The notes: a model not told the origin generated them from the sequence alone. A DNA stretch of 64,000 nt from an uncultured Saccharospirillaceae bacterium (GCA_947499545.1 CANMOZ010000002.1:186001-250000); one strand, 5' to 3'. Positions 49,187 to 58,487 are shown, numbered from the stretch's first letter. Numbers and translations: made by a program.

Positions 49187-49798
49187 ATGAAAAAAACACT
49201 TATTGCAGCTGCTTGTATACTAAGCGCTCAAGCTTCATTTGCTGACGATTTCTTCATCGGGATAGATGTAGGCAAATCTTATATGAAGGTTGATGGTGAC
49301 AGGTCTAATGATCTAACCAAAAACAGTAACCTTAGCCCTGGCATCAGAGCAGGCCTGATCAATGAAGATTATCGCATTTATGGATCACTCATTGGACACA
49401 GCACTTCCTATAAAGATCAGGGTTCAAAAACAGATGAAGAAATCGTTTACGGTCAAATGACAGCAAATGTTGATTTTTTCCTTCCTGTGCATAAACAAGT
49501 GAAGTTATTTGCTGGCCCACATTTAGGTATTGCTTCAGCTTCCGTAACGGTTGATTATGACAAGTCCTATAATGATTCCGACTCCGATTCTGACTCCGCA
49601 TCAGGCGTTGTCTATGGCGGTCAGTTCGGTGCCATTTTTGATGTTAATAAAAACGTCAGTATTGAAACGGGTTACTCTCACTCATTTACGTCTATAGACG
49701 GTGATCTTGAATATAAAGCCGACGGCAAGGATGTAAAAACCGATATCGATATTGATCAAGTAGGCCGTGTGTATTTCGCTGCTAGTTATACCTTTTAG
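49187..49798 (+). CDS. Outer-membrane beta-barrel protein
   Basis: This 203-aa protein has a signal peptide (MKKTLIAAACILSAQASFA). Alternating strands such as FFIGIDVGKSYMKVDG, VDFFLPVHKQVKLFAGPHLGIASASV and VSIETGYSHSFTSI make it an eight-stranded OmpA/OmpW-type barrel. It ends RVYFAASYTF, with the terminal Phe recognised by BamA. One loop carries an Asp-Ser repeat (NDSDSDSDSAS). An in-frame ATG at 49172 precedes the signal peptide and is less likely. Confidence 0.85.
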   Translation: MKKTLIAAACILSAQASFADDFFIGIDVGKSYMKVDGDRSNDLTKNSNLSPGIRAGLINEDYRIYGSLIGHSTSYKDQGSKTDEEIVYGQMTANVDFFLPVHKQVKLFAGPHLGIASASVTVDYDKSYNDSDSDSDSASGVVYGGQFGAIFDVNKNVSIETGYSHSFTSIDGDLEYKADGKDVKTDIDIDQVGRVYFAASYTF

Positions 49799-49914
49799 TA
49801 TTAAACCGGCTTTCTAGTGACTCCCCTTCAAGAAGAACTCTCATTCTGAATGACCTTGAAGCCGTGTGCTGAACCCTTTAGGATAAGCGCCGGTTTTTAG
49901 GTGTGAATGATTGA

Positions 49915-50883
49915 GTGACCATTGACTTAGTAGCCTGTAAGGCATCTGTTTTTATTGAACCCATTCATTTTAGGTCTGAGGTGCTGGGCTATTCTCCAGG
50001 CGTGTTAAACCAGTTAGCCTGGTCATGCCTTCGATTGGATAGGCTTCACCACGTCATCAACGGAAATAAAGCATTTAAACTGGCAGGGTATGCGGCTGAA
50101 TTGAATGCATCCAAGCCTTGGGCAAGTTTTGGTGGAGCTTTTTCTAATCACTTACATGCGTTGGCCTATTACGGTCAAAAGCAGGGCATTGAGACCATTG
50201 GTTTTGTGCGTGGTGAGGACCCTCGAAGCCTAAGGCAATCGCTCAGTCCAACCTTGGAGGATTGCCTAGCTTGGGGCATGCACTTGCACTTTCTTCCTCG
50301 ATCACTGTATCGATCGATATCTCAGCATTCGCGTCTTGGAATGGCCTCAAAGCATGAACAGCAATCTGCATTGTTAGAGGATGCGGAGTGGATACCGGAA
50401 GGTGCCTGCGGAATGCCGGGTATTCGAGGGTGCACCAGACTCTTTCAAGGAATACAGTTGGATGAATTTGATTGCATTGGCATTGCCGCGGCGACCGGGG
50501 GGATGCTGGCCGGTGCTCTACAGTCTGAAGAGTGGCGAACCAGTTCTCAGGTGAAGCTCATAGCTGTGCCGGTACTTAAGGCTAAAGGCTGGCTGGAAAA
50601 GGATCTGCTTCATTACACGGGCGAAAGCTACTGGCCACGACTTGAATTTGGTTGGGAATCCCACTGGGGTGGATATGCCAAATCCCCAGAGCTATTGAAA
50701 ACCTTTTGTGAGGAATGGGCTATTGCGACAGGCATTCCCATTGAGCCAACCTATACCGGCAAGGTATTCTATCACTGCTTTAAACAATGGCTTGAGGGCA
50801 GAGAAACCGAGCCTTCACATGAATCGTTGTTGTTGGTGCATTGCGGTGGGCTTCAAGCCAATCGCCCATGGATTCAGACCTAA
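49915..50883 (+). CDS. D-cysteine desulfhydrase / ACC deaminase family PLP enzyme
   Basis: This 322-aa fold-type II PLP enzyme has the lysine motif GNKAFKLAGYAAEL (Schiff-base Lys near residue 52), WASFGGAFSNHLHALAYYGQKQGIETIGFVRGE, and AAATGGMLAGAL as phosphate-binding loop. The set fits the ACC deaminase/DcyD family; the true substrate is open. The start codon is GTG 49915, with only a poor ribosome site. It is followed 71 nt later by rmuC. Confidence 0.85.
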   Translation: MTIDLVACKASVFIEPIHFRSEVLGYSPGVLNQLAWSCLRLDRLHHVINGNKAFKLAGYAAELNASKPWASFGGAFSNHLHALAYYGQKQGIETIGFVRGEDPRSLRQSLSPTLEDCLAWGMHLHFLPRSLYRSISQHSRLGMASKHEQQSALLEDAEWIPEGACGMPGIRGCTRLFQGIQLDEFDCIGIAAATGGMLAGALQSEEWRTSSQVKLIAVPVLKAKGWLEKDLLHYTGESYWPRLEFGWESHWGGYAKSPELLKTFCEEWAIATGIPIEPTYTGKVFYHCFKQWLEGRETEPSHESLLLVHCGGLQANRPWIQT

Positions 50884-50954
50884 TTCTTTACGCTCAGTGT
50901 CAATCAAATCCCTAAAACAGACTTTGGGAGAGCGTCCCATATGGAGCAACTTGC

Positions 50955-52517
50955 ATGACCGAAGGCATCACTATAGGGCTACTTGTCACATCTGCCTTGG
51001 GCTTTACGCTATTGAGCTATATAGCGTATCGATTTAAAAAAGACTTGCACCAACTGCACATTCGATTTCAGCAGATGCAACAGCAGAATCTTCATTTGCA
51101 AGAACAGAAAGCCGATTTGTCTACAAATTTGGATAACCTTACTGAAGAGCGTCAGGCATGGCTTGTGAGCAGTGAACAATTAAAGATTGAGTTAGCCCAG
51201 AAAAATGAACGGCTCAGTCAACAAGCGAATTTAGAAGAGCGTATCCAATGGTTGACTCAAGCGTTAGAAGACAGTCGAAAACAGGAGCAACGACAACAGG
51301 TCCGTTTGCAAGCCCTTGAAACGCAAAGCCAGCTAGAACGTGAACATCATCAGCAACAAATTGACATGTTGCAGGATACGAAAAAACAACTGACAGCGGA
51401 ATTTGAGCGCTTAGCGCAGCAGGCTCTTAAGGAAAATACTCATACGTTTTCTAAAACCCATCAAAATCAAATTACCCATTTATTGCAACCTTTTAAAGAA
51501 CAATTAGCGATTTTTCAAAAAAAGGTTGAGCATACATACGATCAAGAAAATCGAGATAGACACTCGTTGCTGGTTGAAATTCAGCAATTGAAATCTTTAA
51601 ACGTGCAGATGAGCGAAGAAGCGACCAACTTAACGCGTGCTTTGAAAGGGGATAATAAGTTTCAAGGACATTGGGGAGAGATCATTCTTGAGCGAGTCCT
51701 TGAACAATCGGGTTTGCGTAAAGAGCACGAATATGACGTACAAAAAGCTTACACCGATACAGAAGGCAAGCGGCAGATCCCTGATGTGGTCGTGCATTTG
51801 CCGGAAGAAAAAGACATTGTCATTGATTCTAAGGTGTCGCTGCTTCATTACGAGGCTTATGTTTCAAGTGACGAAGAATTAGAAAGACAGCAGGCAGTTA
51901 AAGGCTTTTCAAAATCATTAAGGCAGCACCTTGATGGATTATCTAAAAAGCACTATGAACATTTGCCAGGGCTAAGAACCTTGGATTTCGTGTTTATGTT
52001 TATTCCCATTGAAGCCGCTTTTTTATTAGCTGTCGAGCAAGATACTCAGCTTTTTGCAGATGCCTACGATAAAAATATCATTATTGTCAGTCCCAGCACG
52101 TTGTTGGCAACGTTGCGTACGGTTCAATCCATTTGGCGATATGAGCGACAAAATCGTAATGCTGAACAAATGGCCGAAGTGGCGGGAGGCATATATGATC
52201 AATGCGTTCGTTTGATTGAATCCTTAGAAAACTTGGGTAAACAACTGCACAAAGCCCAAGAGTACTATGACAAATCCATTAATCAATTGAGCAGCGGCCG
52301 TGGAAATCTTGTACGTCGAGTAGAGCGTTTGGAGCATTTAGGAGCCCGTGTAAAGAAATCGATGCCTTCGAAGTATTCTGATCAGGCAGGACTGCTGTCG
52401 GATGAATCCCTCTCTAAAAAGGCAGGGGTAGGTAGATCCAATACTTCCAAGGGGCGTTCACATGAGATGGAAGCCGTAAACAGTGCGCATGAGGAACAAA
52501 CAGATGAACCCTCGTAA
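50955..52517 (+). CDS. rmuC: RmuC-family DNA recombination protein
   Basis: This 520-aa protein has one N-terminal hydrophobic anchor (ITIGLLVTSALGFTLLSYIAY), a coiled coil (about 30-170), and the RmuC nuclease-like core: NKFQGHWGEIILERVLEQSGLRKEHEYDVQ, IPDVVVHLPEEKDIVIDSKVSLLHYEAYV and LDFVFMFIPIEAAFLLA. RmuC limits rearrangements at inverted repeats; its fold resembles restriction-type nucleases. The stop lies inside tlyA, an unusual partner. Confidence 0.95.
   Translation: MTEGITIGLLVTSALGFTLLSYIAYRFKKDLHQLHIRFQQMQQQNLHLQEQKADLSTNLDNLTEERQAWLVSSEQLKIELAQKNERLSQQANLEERIQWLTQALEDSRKQEQRQQVRLQALETQSQLEREHHQQQIDMLQDTKKQLTAEFERLAQQALKENTHTFSKTHQNQITHLLQPFKEQLAIFQKKVEHTYDQENRDRHSLLVEIQQLKSLNVQMSEEATNLTRALKGDNKFQGHWGEIILERVLEQSGLRKEHEYDVQKAYTDTEGKRQIPDVVVHLPEEKDIVIDSKVSLLHYEAYVSSDEELERQQAVKGFSKSLRQHLDGLSKKHYEHLPGLRTLDFVFMFIPIEAAFLLAVEQDTQLFADAYDKNIIIVSPSTLLATLRTVQSIWRYERQNRNAEQMAEVAGGIYDQCVRLIESLENLGKQLHKAQEYYDKSINQLSSGRGNLVRRVERLEHLGARVKKSMPSKYSDQAGLLSDESLSKKAGVGRSNTSKGRSHEMEAVNSAHEEQTDEPS
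52061..52087 (+). repeat. 27-nt repeat, copy within rmuC
   Basis: These 27 bases recur exactly at 53424-53450, in the gap after tlyA. Here they code for AYDKNIIIV in RmuC. The flanks differ on both sides. Confidence 0.85.
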
Positions 52518-53286
52518 GACAAGGCTGGATACACTGTTAGTTGAGGTTGGGTTAGCTCGTTCTCGGTCACAAGCTCAGCACTGGATCAATAATCGGCAAG
52601 TGGAAATACACCTCTCTGAATGGACTTTGGCCGACAAACCCAGCACTAAGTTCGAGTGGAAGCATGAAGTGCCTTTAGATCAGCAAATCCGAGTGACACT
52701 TTCTGAGATGGATCAGTTTGTTTCAAGAGCAGGATACAAATTGGATCAGGCGATAATACAGGTGGAAGCCAATCTGAAGGACTGCGTTGTATTAGACGTG
52801 GGGCAATCTTCAGGAGGCTTTACGGATGCACTGCTTAAACGTGGCGTGCAAAAAGTGGTAGGAATAGAAGTTGGTCATGGCCAGCTAGATGAAGGGTTGC
52901 GGCAAGATGACCGCGTATTTACGTTTGAAAATACGAATGCACGTGATGTAGCCTCGATTCCTTTAGAGCAGCTGGCCCCTAATGGGTTTGATTGGGTTGT
53001 GATGGATGTTTCATTTATTTCTCAAACCCTAATTTGGGATGAATTACTGCCGTTTATAAAACCCAATGGTAAAATTTTAAGCCTCGTGAAGCCCCAGTTT
53101 GAAGTGGGCAGTGATCATCTTGGTAAAGGCGGTATTGTGAAAAACCCTGATGCTTGGGAGCAGTTGGAAACTAGTTTAAAGCGTTTTTTTGAAACACGTC
53201 ATTTGCAGGTATTGAATTACTTTGAAAGTCCGATACTGGGGGGCGATGGCAATAAAGAGTTTTTCATACATGCCAAGAAAGCGTAA
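52504..53286 (+). CDS. tlyA: TlyA-family rRNA methyltransferase
   Basis: This 260-aa protein has an N-terminal S4 RNA-binding domain (TRLDTLLVEVGLARSRSQAQHWINNRQVEI) followed by an FtsJ-like SAM methyltransferase domain with CVVLDVGQSSGGFTDALLKRGVQKVVGIEVGHGQL and the Lys-Asp-Lys set in FDWVVMDVSFIS and ILSLVKPQFEVG. It is often mislabelled haemolysin A; family members make 2-prime-O-methylcytidine in rRNA. ATG 52504 follows GAGGAA at 7 nt and overlaps rmuC. Confidence 0.93.
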   Translation: MNPRKTRLDTLLVEVGLARSRSQAQHWINNRQVEIHLSEWTLADKPSTKFEWKHEVPLDQQIRVTLSEMDQFVSRAGYKLDQAIIQVEANLKDCVVLDVGQSSGGFTDALLKRGVQKVVGIEVGHGQLDEGLRQDDRVFTFENTNARDVASIPLEQLAPNGFDWVVMDVSFISQTLIWDELLPFIKPNGKILSLVKPQFEVGSDHLGKGGIVKNPDAWEQLETSLKRFFETRHLQVLNYFESPILGGDGNKEFFIHAKKA

Positions 53287-53389
53287 CCGTCTTTATATTG
53301 CTTTCTATTCTAGTTTTGAGTGATATCTACAGCCATTCCAAAGAGAATAGTGATACTTGGATAAATGCAAAAATCATTCATTATAACGA

Positions 53390-53419
53390 TTAGGCATTCC
53401 AAAAAATCAGAATGCCTAA
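53390..53419. terminator. Hairpin between convergent tlyA and DUF6174 gene
   Basis: TTAGGCATTC (53390-53399) pairs perfectly with GAATGCCTAA (53410-53419) around a 10-nt A-rich loop. It has a likely role as a shared terminator. Confidence 0.6.
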
Positions 53420-53423
53420 CTAT

Positions 53424-53450
53424 TGCCTACGATAAAAATATCATTATTGT
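53424..53450 (+). repeat. 27-nt repeat, intergenic copy
   Basis: This is an exact copy of 52061-52087 from inside rmuC. It lies just after the hairpin at 53390-53419 and just before the end of the DUF6174 gene. Confidence 0.85.
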
Positions 53451-53465
53451 TGAAGTACCGATCAA

Positions 53466-53948
53466 TTAGTCACGAACACCCGATGCCATGATGGGCGCAA
53501 GGAAAGGAATCTCATATGAGATTTCTTCGTCTGCCATCATTGGGTGGATATCAACGTATACTTTTGTTGGGTAGTGCCAACGGCTATTGTATTCCGCTGT
53601 AATTTTATGCGCTTTGTTATTTTGTTTTAGAAGTTGAAGGTGTAGCTCATCCACTGTGGGGTAATAATCCAGTTGCTCTTGTTCAACCATCTCACCCGTA
53701 TCGGTATTGCGTGCAGAGACGACATTATTGTTACGTACATTAATTTCATACGTTGTACCTGAATTTGGGCAAAAGCAATAACGAGTAAACGCAAATGCGT
53801 AGTTAGTAACACCTGTGCGAGCCCATGCAAAAGCTTCTGTAGGAATGGATTCTAAATAAGTGGTTTCGAAATCTTCGTATGGATCATTTGCCATAGCGAA
53901 TGGTGTGATGGAAGCAAACAGTGCGGCACTGAGCATAACTCTTTTCAT
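53466..53948 (-). CDS. Exported DUF6174-like protein
   Basis: This 160-aa protein has a signal peptide (MKRVMLSAALFASITPFAMA). The segment YAFAFTRYCFCPNSGTTYEINVRNNNVVSA, with its paired cysteines, matches the DUF6174 pattern. It is probably periplasmic or secreted, and its function is unknown. An AT-rich 450-nt gap separates it from the divergent hcp. Confidence 0.75.
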   Translation of the reverse strand: MKRVMLSAALFASITPFAMANDPYEDFETTYLESIPTEAFAWARTGVTNYAFAFTRYCFCPNSGTTYEINVRNNNVVSARNTDTGEMVEQEQLDYYPTVDELHLQLLKQNNKAHKITAEYNSRWHYPTKVYVDIHPMMADEEISYEIPFLAPIMASGVRD

Positions 53949-54407
53949 TTTTTACACCTCTTTTTTAATTTTTGTAGCAGGGCGGATTGTACAAAAGTCA
54001 TTTGAAATTAAAAGTGTTGAAAGGCTAGAGACTGAATGATTGGCGTAAGATGGCTTGTTTGGGGTTGGAAATAGCTTCAAAAGTTGATCAGTATCACGTT
54101 TTGATCTGCCTATGAGTTTTAGTGCAAAAAATTGCATTTTTAGTGAAAATATTTTCACAAATTGAAGGGGGTGGTTTTCAATGTACTTTCTTATTTAAAG
54201 GTTGTTAATTATTCAGAGGCACTTGTATTTTTATTTGCGACCATGATTTAGAATATTGAGACGCTTTTTTGGGTTTTTACTATAAAATCACAAAATGGCA
54301 TATTTAGTGTATATATGGTCATTCGAAGCCAGTTTGGCTTTGGCAAAGAAAGGGTTTTTGATAACCCAATAAGCACAAAGATATTTTTTATTTGAGGAAT
54401 TAGCTGT
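53949..54407. promoter_or_regulatory. Divergent regulatory region before hcp
   Basis: This AT-rich gap between the DUF6174 gene and hcp holds a perfect 16-nt palindrome GTGAAAATATTTTCAC at 54143-54158 and a small dyad TGCAA-AAAA-TTGCA at 54123-54136. These are candidate operators. No sigma-54 promoter is visible before hcp. Confidence 0.4.
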
Positions 54408-54926
54408 ATGCCAACTCCAGCCTATATGACCATTGAAGGCGAAAAACAAGGACTGATTACTGCAGGTACTTTTACCGCTGAATCTGTTGGAAATATTTAT
54501 CAAGAAGGCCATGAAGACGAAGTGATCGTTCAGGCTTTTGAACACAATGTAACGCTTCCACGTGACCCTCAATCTGGTCAGCCTAGTGGCCAACGTAAAC
54601 ATAACCCAGTTAAAATCACCAAGGTGTTTGATAAGGCTTCGCCTTTGATGTACAACGCTCTGACTTCAGGTGAAAAACTGCCTAAGGTTGAAATTAAGTG
54701 GTACCGCACCAACCCTTCAGGTGCTCAAGAGCATTACTTCACCACGATCATTGAAGACGCTATCTTGGTTGACGTTGTTGCAGAAATGCCTAATTGCCAA
54801 GACCCAAGTCAAGCGCATTTCACTCACTTGGAGCATTGGTACATGTCTTACCGTGCGATTAAGTGGACTCACGAAGTGTCGGGTACTTCCGGTTCTGATG
54901 ATTGGCGTACACCTGTATCAGCCTAA
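54408..54926 (+). CDS. hcp: Type VI secretion tube protein Hcp
   Basis: This 172-aa Hcp-family protein has hallmarks in order: AYMTIEGEKQGLITAGTF, EDEVIVQAFEHNVTLPRDPQSGQPSGQRKHNPVKITKVFDKASPLMYNALTSGEKLPKVEIKWYR, and EHYFTTIIEDAILVDVVAEMP. Hcp hexamers stack to form the inner tube of the T6SS and are also secreted. No other T6SS structural gene (tssB/C, vgrG, clpV) is in the window, so this is an orphan or auxiliary hcp. GAGG lies about 9 nt before the start. Confidence 0.95.
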   Translation: MPTPAYMTIEGEKQGLITAGTFTAESVGNIYQEGHEDEVIVQAFEHNVTLPRDPQSGQPSGQRKHNPVKITKVFDKASPLMYNALTSGEKLPKVEIKWYRTNPSGAQEHYFTTIIEDAILVDVVAEMPNCQDPSQAHFTHLEHWYMSYRAIKWTHEVSGTSGSDDWRTPVSA

Positions 54927-55027
54927 TGCTGAATATAAAGTGGGAGCAGGCTCTGCTCTCACTTTTGAATATTGGATGTGTACGTTTGACTTAATTTGAG
55001 TAAACTCAATATCCCTCAATATGAAGG

Positions 55028-55684
55028 TTGGTAGTTATAAAATTGAGTGATACACAACCCTCTTCTGCTTTTACCGTAAATCAATCCTGTGGCCTTTCTC
55101 AAAAAGGTTTTATCGATAGGATGCTAAATCCTGCTCAAGTTGACTGCTGTGGATTTCTGATTGCCACAGAATCTTTGCCTCTGTTCATTCAGCAAAAAAC
55201 ATTAGATCAGTGTGAAATTTTACCGATAGGGAAATCCCCCAATAGTCATCGAATTCCCGCATTTTTTATCCCAATTCCACACCGATATCACCCTGTGTTT
55301 AAGTTTGTTACGGCTTGTGATAAACCTTTACCCTTATTAGGGCTTTTATACAGTGAGCATGATGTTTCAACGGTGGTGCAGCACCTTGGCTCAGTGATGG
55401 CATTGATAAAAGGTCAGGCTGAACCAACCCATTTAAAGCCTTTGGCATCATCCCCATCGTGGATAATGCATTGGACAAACGCGGTTGATAGCCTTCCAGA
55501 ACGTTACCTTAAGTCCTTAATGACGGTCAGTGAAGTGGGCTATCAGGCATTTGTGGACTGGTTAATGGGACCTATTAGCAAGTGGCATATTATGCAACCC
55601 CCTGAATTTTATCGTGTAATTGAGCAAGATGCCTCGCCGGTTGACCCAATTCAATCCTTGCTGCATGTTCTGAGTAAATTGTAA
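55028..55684 (+). CDS. Protein downstream of hcp, possible divergent DUF4123 adaptor
   Basis: This 218-aa protein starts at TTG 55028 or TTG 55043 (the GAAGG site fits either poorly). It is cytoplasmic by appearance. The central PLLGLLYSEHDVSTVVQHLGSVMAL and later YLKSLMTVSEVGYQAFVDWLMGPISKWHI recall the DUF4123 fold (GPI-x-x-W motif) of T6SS effector-loading adaptors, but the match is weak and from memory. It lies 102 nt after hcp in the same direction, which supports a T6SS link. No effector or vgrG follows. Confidence 0.6.
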   Translation: MVVIKLSDTQPSSAFTVNQSCGLSQKGFIDRMLNPAQVDCCGFLIATESLPLFIQQKTLDQCEILPIGKSPNSHRIPAFFIPIPHRYHPVFKFVTACDKPLPLLGLLYSEHDVSTVVQHLGSVMALIKGQAEPTHLKPLASSPSWIMHWTNAVDSLPERYLKSLMTVSEVGYQAFVDWLMGPISKWHIMQPPEFYRVIEQDASPVDPIQSLLHVLSKL

Positions 55685-55937
55685 AAATGGGTCATGATGA
55701 ATTGAGAGCCTACCCACCATTTCCTGTTCAAGTATCTTCGTTTGGCATCCGTTCTACTTAGGTTGTTGATCATGGCAGGGCAGAAGCTCTTTAGGTGCTC
55801 GGTAAGTGGATGATTACAGATCAACACTTTGGGATATTTGACCGTTATTTACTGCTGGTGGGTGATGCTGGGTGTTTGTAAATGGCTTGCGATCTAGCTA
55901 AGGTGAAAACAGGGCTGCATACAACAGAGGCGGATTC

Positions 55938-56705
55938 ATGTCCTGGCGTTTAATAACTCTTTCGTGGATTTTTTGCTTCGGATTGCTATCAGCCGCTTGG
56001 GCCGAAGCTGAGCAAGTGACCTTAGCAACGGGGGAATGGGCTCCATTTACGTCGGAATCCATATTTGGTGGTGGATCAACCACCCTCATTTTGAAAAAAG
56101 CTTTTGAAAGTCAATCAGTCAAGTTTGATGTGAAGTTTATGTCGTGGACGGATGCTGTCAAAGAAGCGGAAACTTCCCCGAAAGTACATGGATGGTACCC
56201 AGCCTACTTTTCTGAAGCGCGCTCACAGGTTTGCGCTTGGTCTGAAATCATAGGGACGAGCCTTGTTGGCTTTGCTCATCTATCAAGCACTAATTTTAAA
56301 TGGAGTTCTTTACAAGAACTCTCTCAACATAAAATTGGGGTGGTTGCTGGCTATGTTAACGAGCGTGAATTTGATGCTTCGGTAGCCAGAGGTGAGCAGA
56401 ACGTTGTTGTATCCAATACAGACGTTGAAAACTTAATGAATCTTGTCACTAAACGTGTTGATGCAGCCGTTATTGATCGACGAGTGATGGTGAATATACT
56501 AAGAAAAAATGCTGACTTGAAATCTTATCGAAGTCAGGTGAAATTTGATCTTAGAGCATTAAAAGAACACCCACTTTATGTTTGCTTTACGGGTGTCGGG
56601 GCTAAAAAATGGGCCTCTACTTTGAATGCGGGCCTCAAAGCAACCAGTGTTTCTAAGTATGAGGGCGAAGACCCTTTTATGAAGCGGCTTAAAAAGAAAC
56701 CCTAA
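55938..56705 (+). CDS. Family 3 solute-binding protein, copy 3
   Basis: This 255-aa protein has a signal peptide (MSWRLITLSWIFCFGLLSAAWA) and the pattern VTLATGEWAPFTSESIFGGGSTTLILKKAFESQ, FMSWTDAVKEAE, and a conserved C-terminal lobe. It is in the SBP_bac_3 family without a neighbouring ABC transporter. GAGG precedes the ATG at 8 nt. Confidence 0.85.
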   Translation: MSWRLITLSWIFCFGLLSAAWAEAEQVTLATGEWAPFTSESIFGGGSTTLILKKAFESQSVKFDVKFMSWTDAVKEAETSPKVHGWYPAYFSEARSQVCAWSEIIGTSLVGFAHLSSTNFKWSSLQELSQHKIGVVAGYVNEREFDASVARGEQNVVVSNTDVENLMNLVTKRVDAAVIDRRVMVNILRKNADLKSYRSQVKFDLRALKEHPLYVCFTGVGAKKWASTLNAGLKATSVSKYEGEDPFMKRLKKKP

Positions 56706-56858
56706 CCTCCTTTATGACATTTGCTTGAGCAGCTTGGGAGTTGATACTCTCTTTTTGTGCTTGAGATGGCTCTAGTTATTAGACGAGTTATTGTCGCTTC
56801 GGGTAACAAGAGTACTTGAGGTAAGGTCCATACTATTACTCCCAAATGAGGAATCAAT

Positions 56859-57575
56859 GTGGCGCTCTTATGGATGCTGAATGAAGACGGTCGTCGATAT
56901 GAAGTCAGAAGTGCAGGGCATTCACGGCGACTGTATACGAACGGTGTTCTGCATTCTCAGTTCAACTTAAAAGCAGGGGTATCACGCAGTATTTGGGACT
57001 TAATGGCCGCTCCTTCGATTTTTATGGATTATGAAAAGGCGTCCGCACTTGCGCTGGGGGTAGGTGGTGGTGCAGCCATCAGAACCTTGCAAATCCTCAA
57101 ACCAAACTGGTCTATCCAAGGCGTTGATTTAGACCCCATTCATAATGATGTTGCCAAGGCTTATTTCGGGTTATGTGATTCTCAGGTTAATCTCATTACT
57201 GCTGATGCCTTACAGTGGGTTCCAAGCCAACCAGACCACCAATTTACCTTTATTCTGGATGACTTATTTTCAGATACGGGGGGTGAAGTTGTGCGAGCTT
57301 TTCCATTATCGGAGCATTGGTTGGAACATCTGCAGAGATTATTAAACCCACAACATTTTGTTTTAGCGATCAATACAGTGCAGCCTGAAGATGTAAAAAC
57401 CTTCCAGGGCTTCTTTAAGCGTCATTTAAACAAGTGCTTCATATTAACCATGCAGGGCTACACCAATCGTATTTTGGTGAGCGCCTCTTTGGATGTAAGT
57501 GCTCGCATGCTGGGTGAGCAAATGAGAAGCCGAAAAGAATTCAAGGGGTTACGCTTTAGGATTCGAAGCCTTTGA
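56859..57575 (+). CDS. Spermidine-synthase-like SAM-dependent protein
   Basis: This 238-aa protein resembles the SpeE/spermidine synthase fold: an N-terminal strand region (YEVRSAGHSRRLYTNGVLHSQFN), SAM-binding ALALGVGGGAAIRTLQI and GVDLDPIHNDVAKAYF, and TFILDDLFSDTGGEV. It lacks the full set of polyamine-site residues as far as I can tell, and may be a methyltransferase-like relative. GTG start with GAGGAA at 5 nt; an overlapping ATG at 56857 is out of frame and soon stops. Confidence 0.75.
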   Translation: MALLWMLNEDGRRYEVRSAGHSRRLYTNGVLHSQFNLKAGVSRSIWDLMAAPSIFMDYEKASALALGVGGGAAIRTLQILKPNWSIQGVDLDPIHNDVAKAYFGLCDSQVNLITADALQWVPSQPDHQFTFILDDLFSDTGGEVVRAFPLSEHWLEHLQRLLNPQHFVLAINTVQPEDVKTFQGFFKRHLNKCFILTMQGYTNRILVSASLDVSARMLGEQMRSRKEFKGLRFRIRSL

Positions 57576-57670
57576 TTGGCTGGATATATAGCGACATATC
57601 CAATCCTCACTGCTAGGCTTACTATTGTACTAATAGTTTTGTTGGCGTTTTAATTGTGAATGGGCGCTTT

Positions 57671-58420
57671 ATGAGAACGGTATTCGGGTTTTTCTTGCTT
57701 GCATTGTCGCTGACGGTAAGTGCGCAGATAAAGGTCGTGACAGAGCAATTTCCTCCATACAACTACCAAGAGGGCGGTGAGGTCATTGGTTTAAGTACCT
57801 TGGTGGTGAGAGAAGTATTTAATAAATTAGGCGAACCTTTTGAACCTGAGGTAGTACCCTGGGTTAGAGCATTGGTAGCAGCAGAAAAAACACCCGATAC
57901 GCTTATTTACTCCATTGGTCGTATCCCCGAACGAGAAAGCAAGTATCAATGGGTTGGTGTGATTGCTCCAGCAAAAAACTATGTGTTCAAACATGCAGAT
58001 GACGACAAAATTCTGATCAAGAGCCTCGAAGATGTTAAACAATATCGAATTGTAACCTTTAAAGAGAGTGTGAGAGAACAATACTTTGAAGGAAAAGGCT
58101 TTGAAAAAGGTAAGCACATAGTATCCGTCTACGATTACGGTAAAGCCCTAAAACTTTTTACCGATAGAAAAGTTGAGTTATGGGCGATGAATGAATTGGT
58201 GGCCCATTATCATGTGAAAAAAGCAGGCTTATCAGTGCGTGATACGTTAAAACCTGTCTTTTTGTTAGAAGAGATTTCTCCGGAAGGTTATTACATGGCC
58301 TTTGGTAATAAAACAAGCAGTGAAGTGGTGCAAAAATTCAGACAGGCGCTAGAAGCTTTGAAAAAGGATGGCACTTATCAAAACATCATAGAGACATTTG
58401 TCAACGGCGACGGTATGTGA
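57671..58420 (+). CDS. Family 3 solute-binding protein, copy 4
   Basis: This 249-aa protein has a signal peptide (MRTVFGFFLLALSLTVSA). An SBP_bac_3 pattern follows: IKVVTEQFPPYNYQEGGEVIGLSTLVVREVFNKLG, VPWVRALVAAE, and QKFRQALEALKKDGTYQNIIETFV at the end. A GTG at 57656 is an alternative start. Again no transporter gene is adjacent. Confidence 0.87.
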   Translation: MRTVFGFFLLALSLTVSAQIKVVTEQFPPYNYQEGGEVIGLSTLVVREVFNKLGEPFEPEVVPWVRALVAAEKTPDTLIYSIGRIPERESKYQWVGVIAPAKNYVFKHADDDKILIKSLEDVKQYRIVTFKESVREQYFEGKGFEKGKHIVSVYDYGKALKLFTDRKVELWAMNELVAHYHVKKAGLSVRDTLKPVFLLEEISPEGYYMAFGNKTSSEVVQKFRQALEALKKDGTYQNIIETFVNGDGM

Positions 58421-58460
58421 ACACGCTAGAGAAACGCTCTAATATACGTGGTGGTTCGAA

Positions 58461-58487
58461 CAGCGCCTATACAATTGATAGGCGCTG
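58461..58487. terminator. Hairpin between convergent SBP and alcohol dehydrogenase genes
   Basis: CAGCGCCTAT (58461-58470) and ATAGGCGCTG (58478-58487) form a perfect 10-bp stem with a 7-nt loop. T-runs are lacking on either side. Confidence 0.55.
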
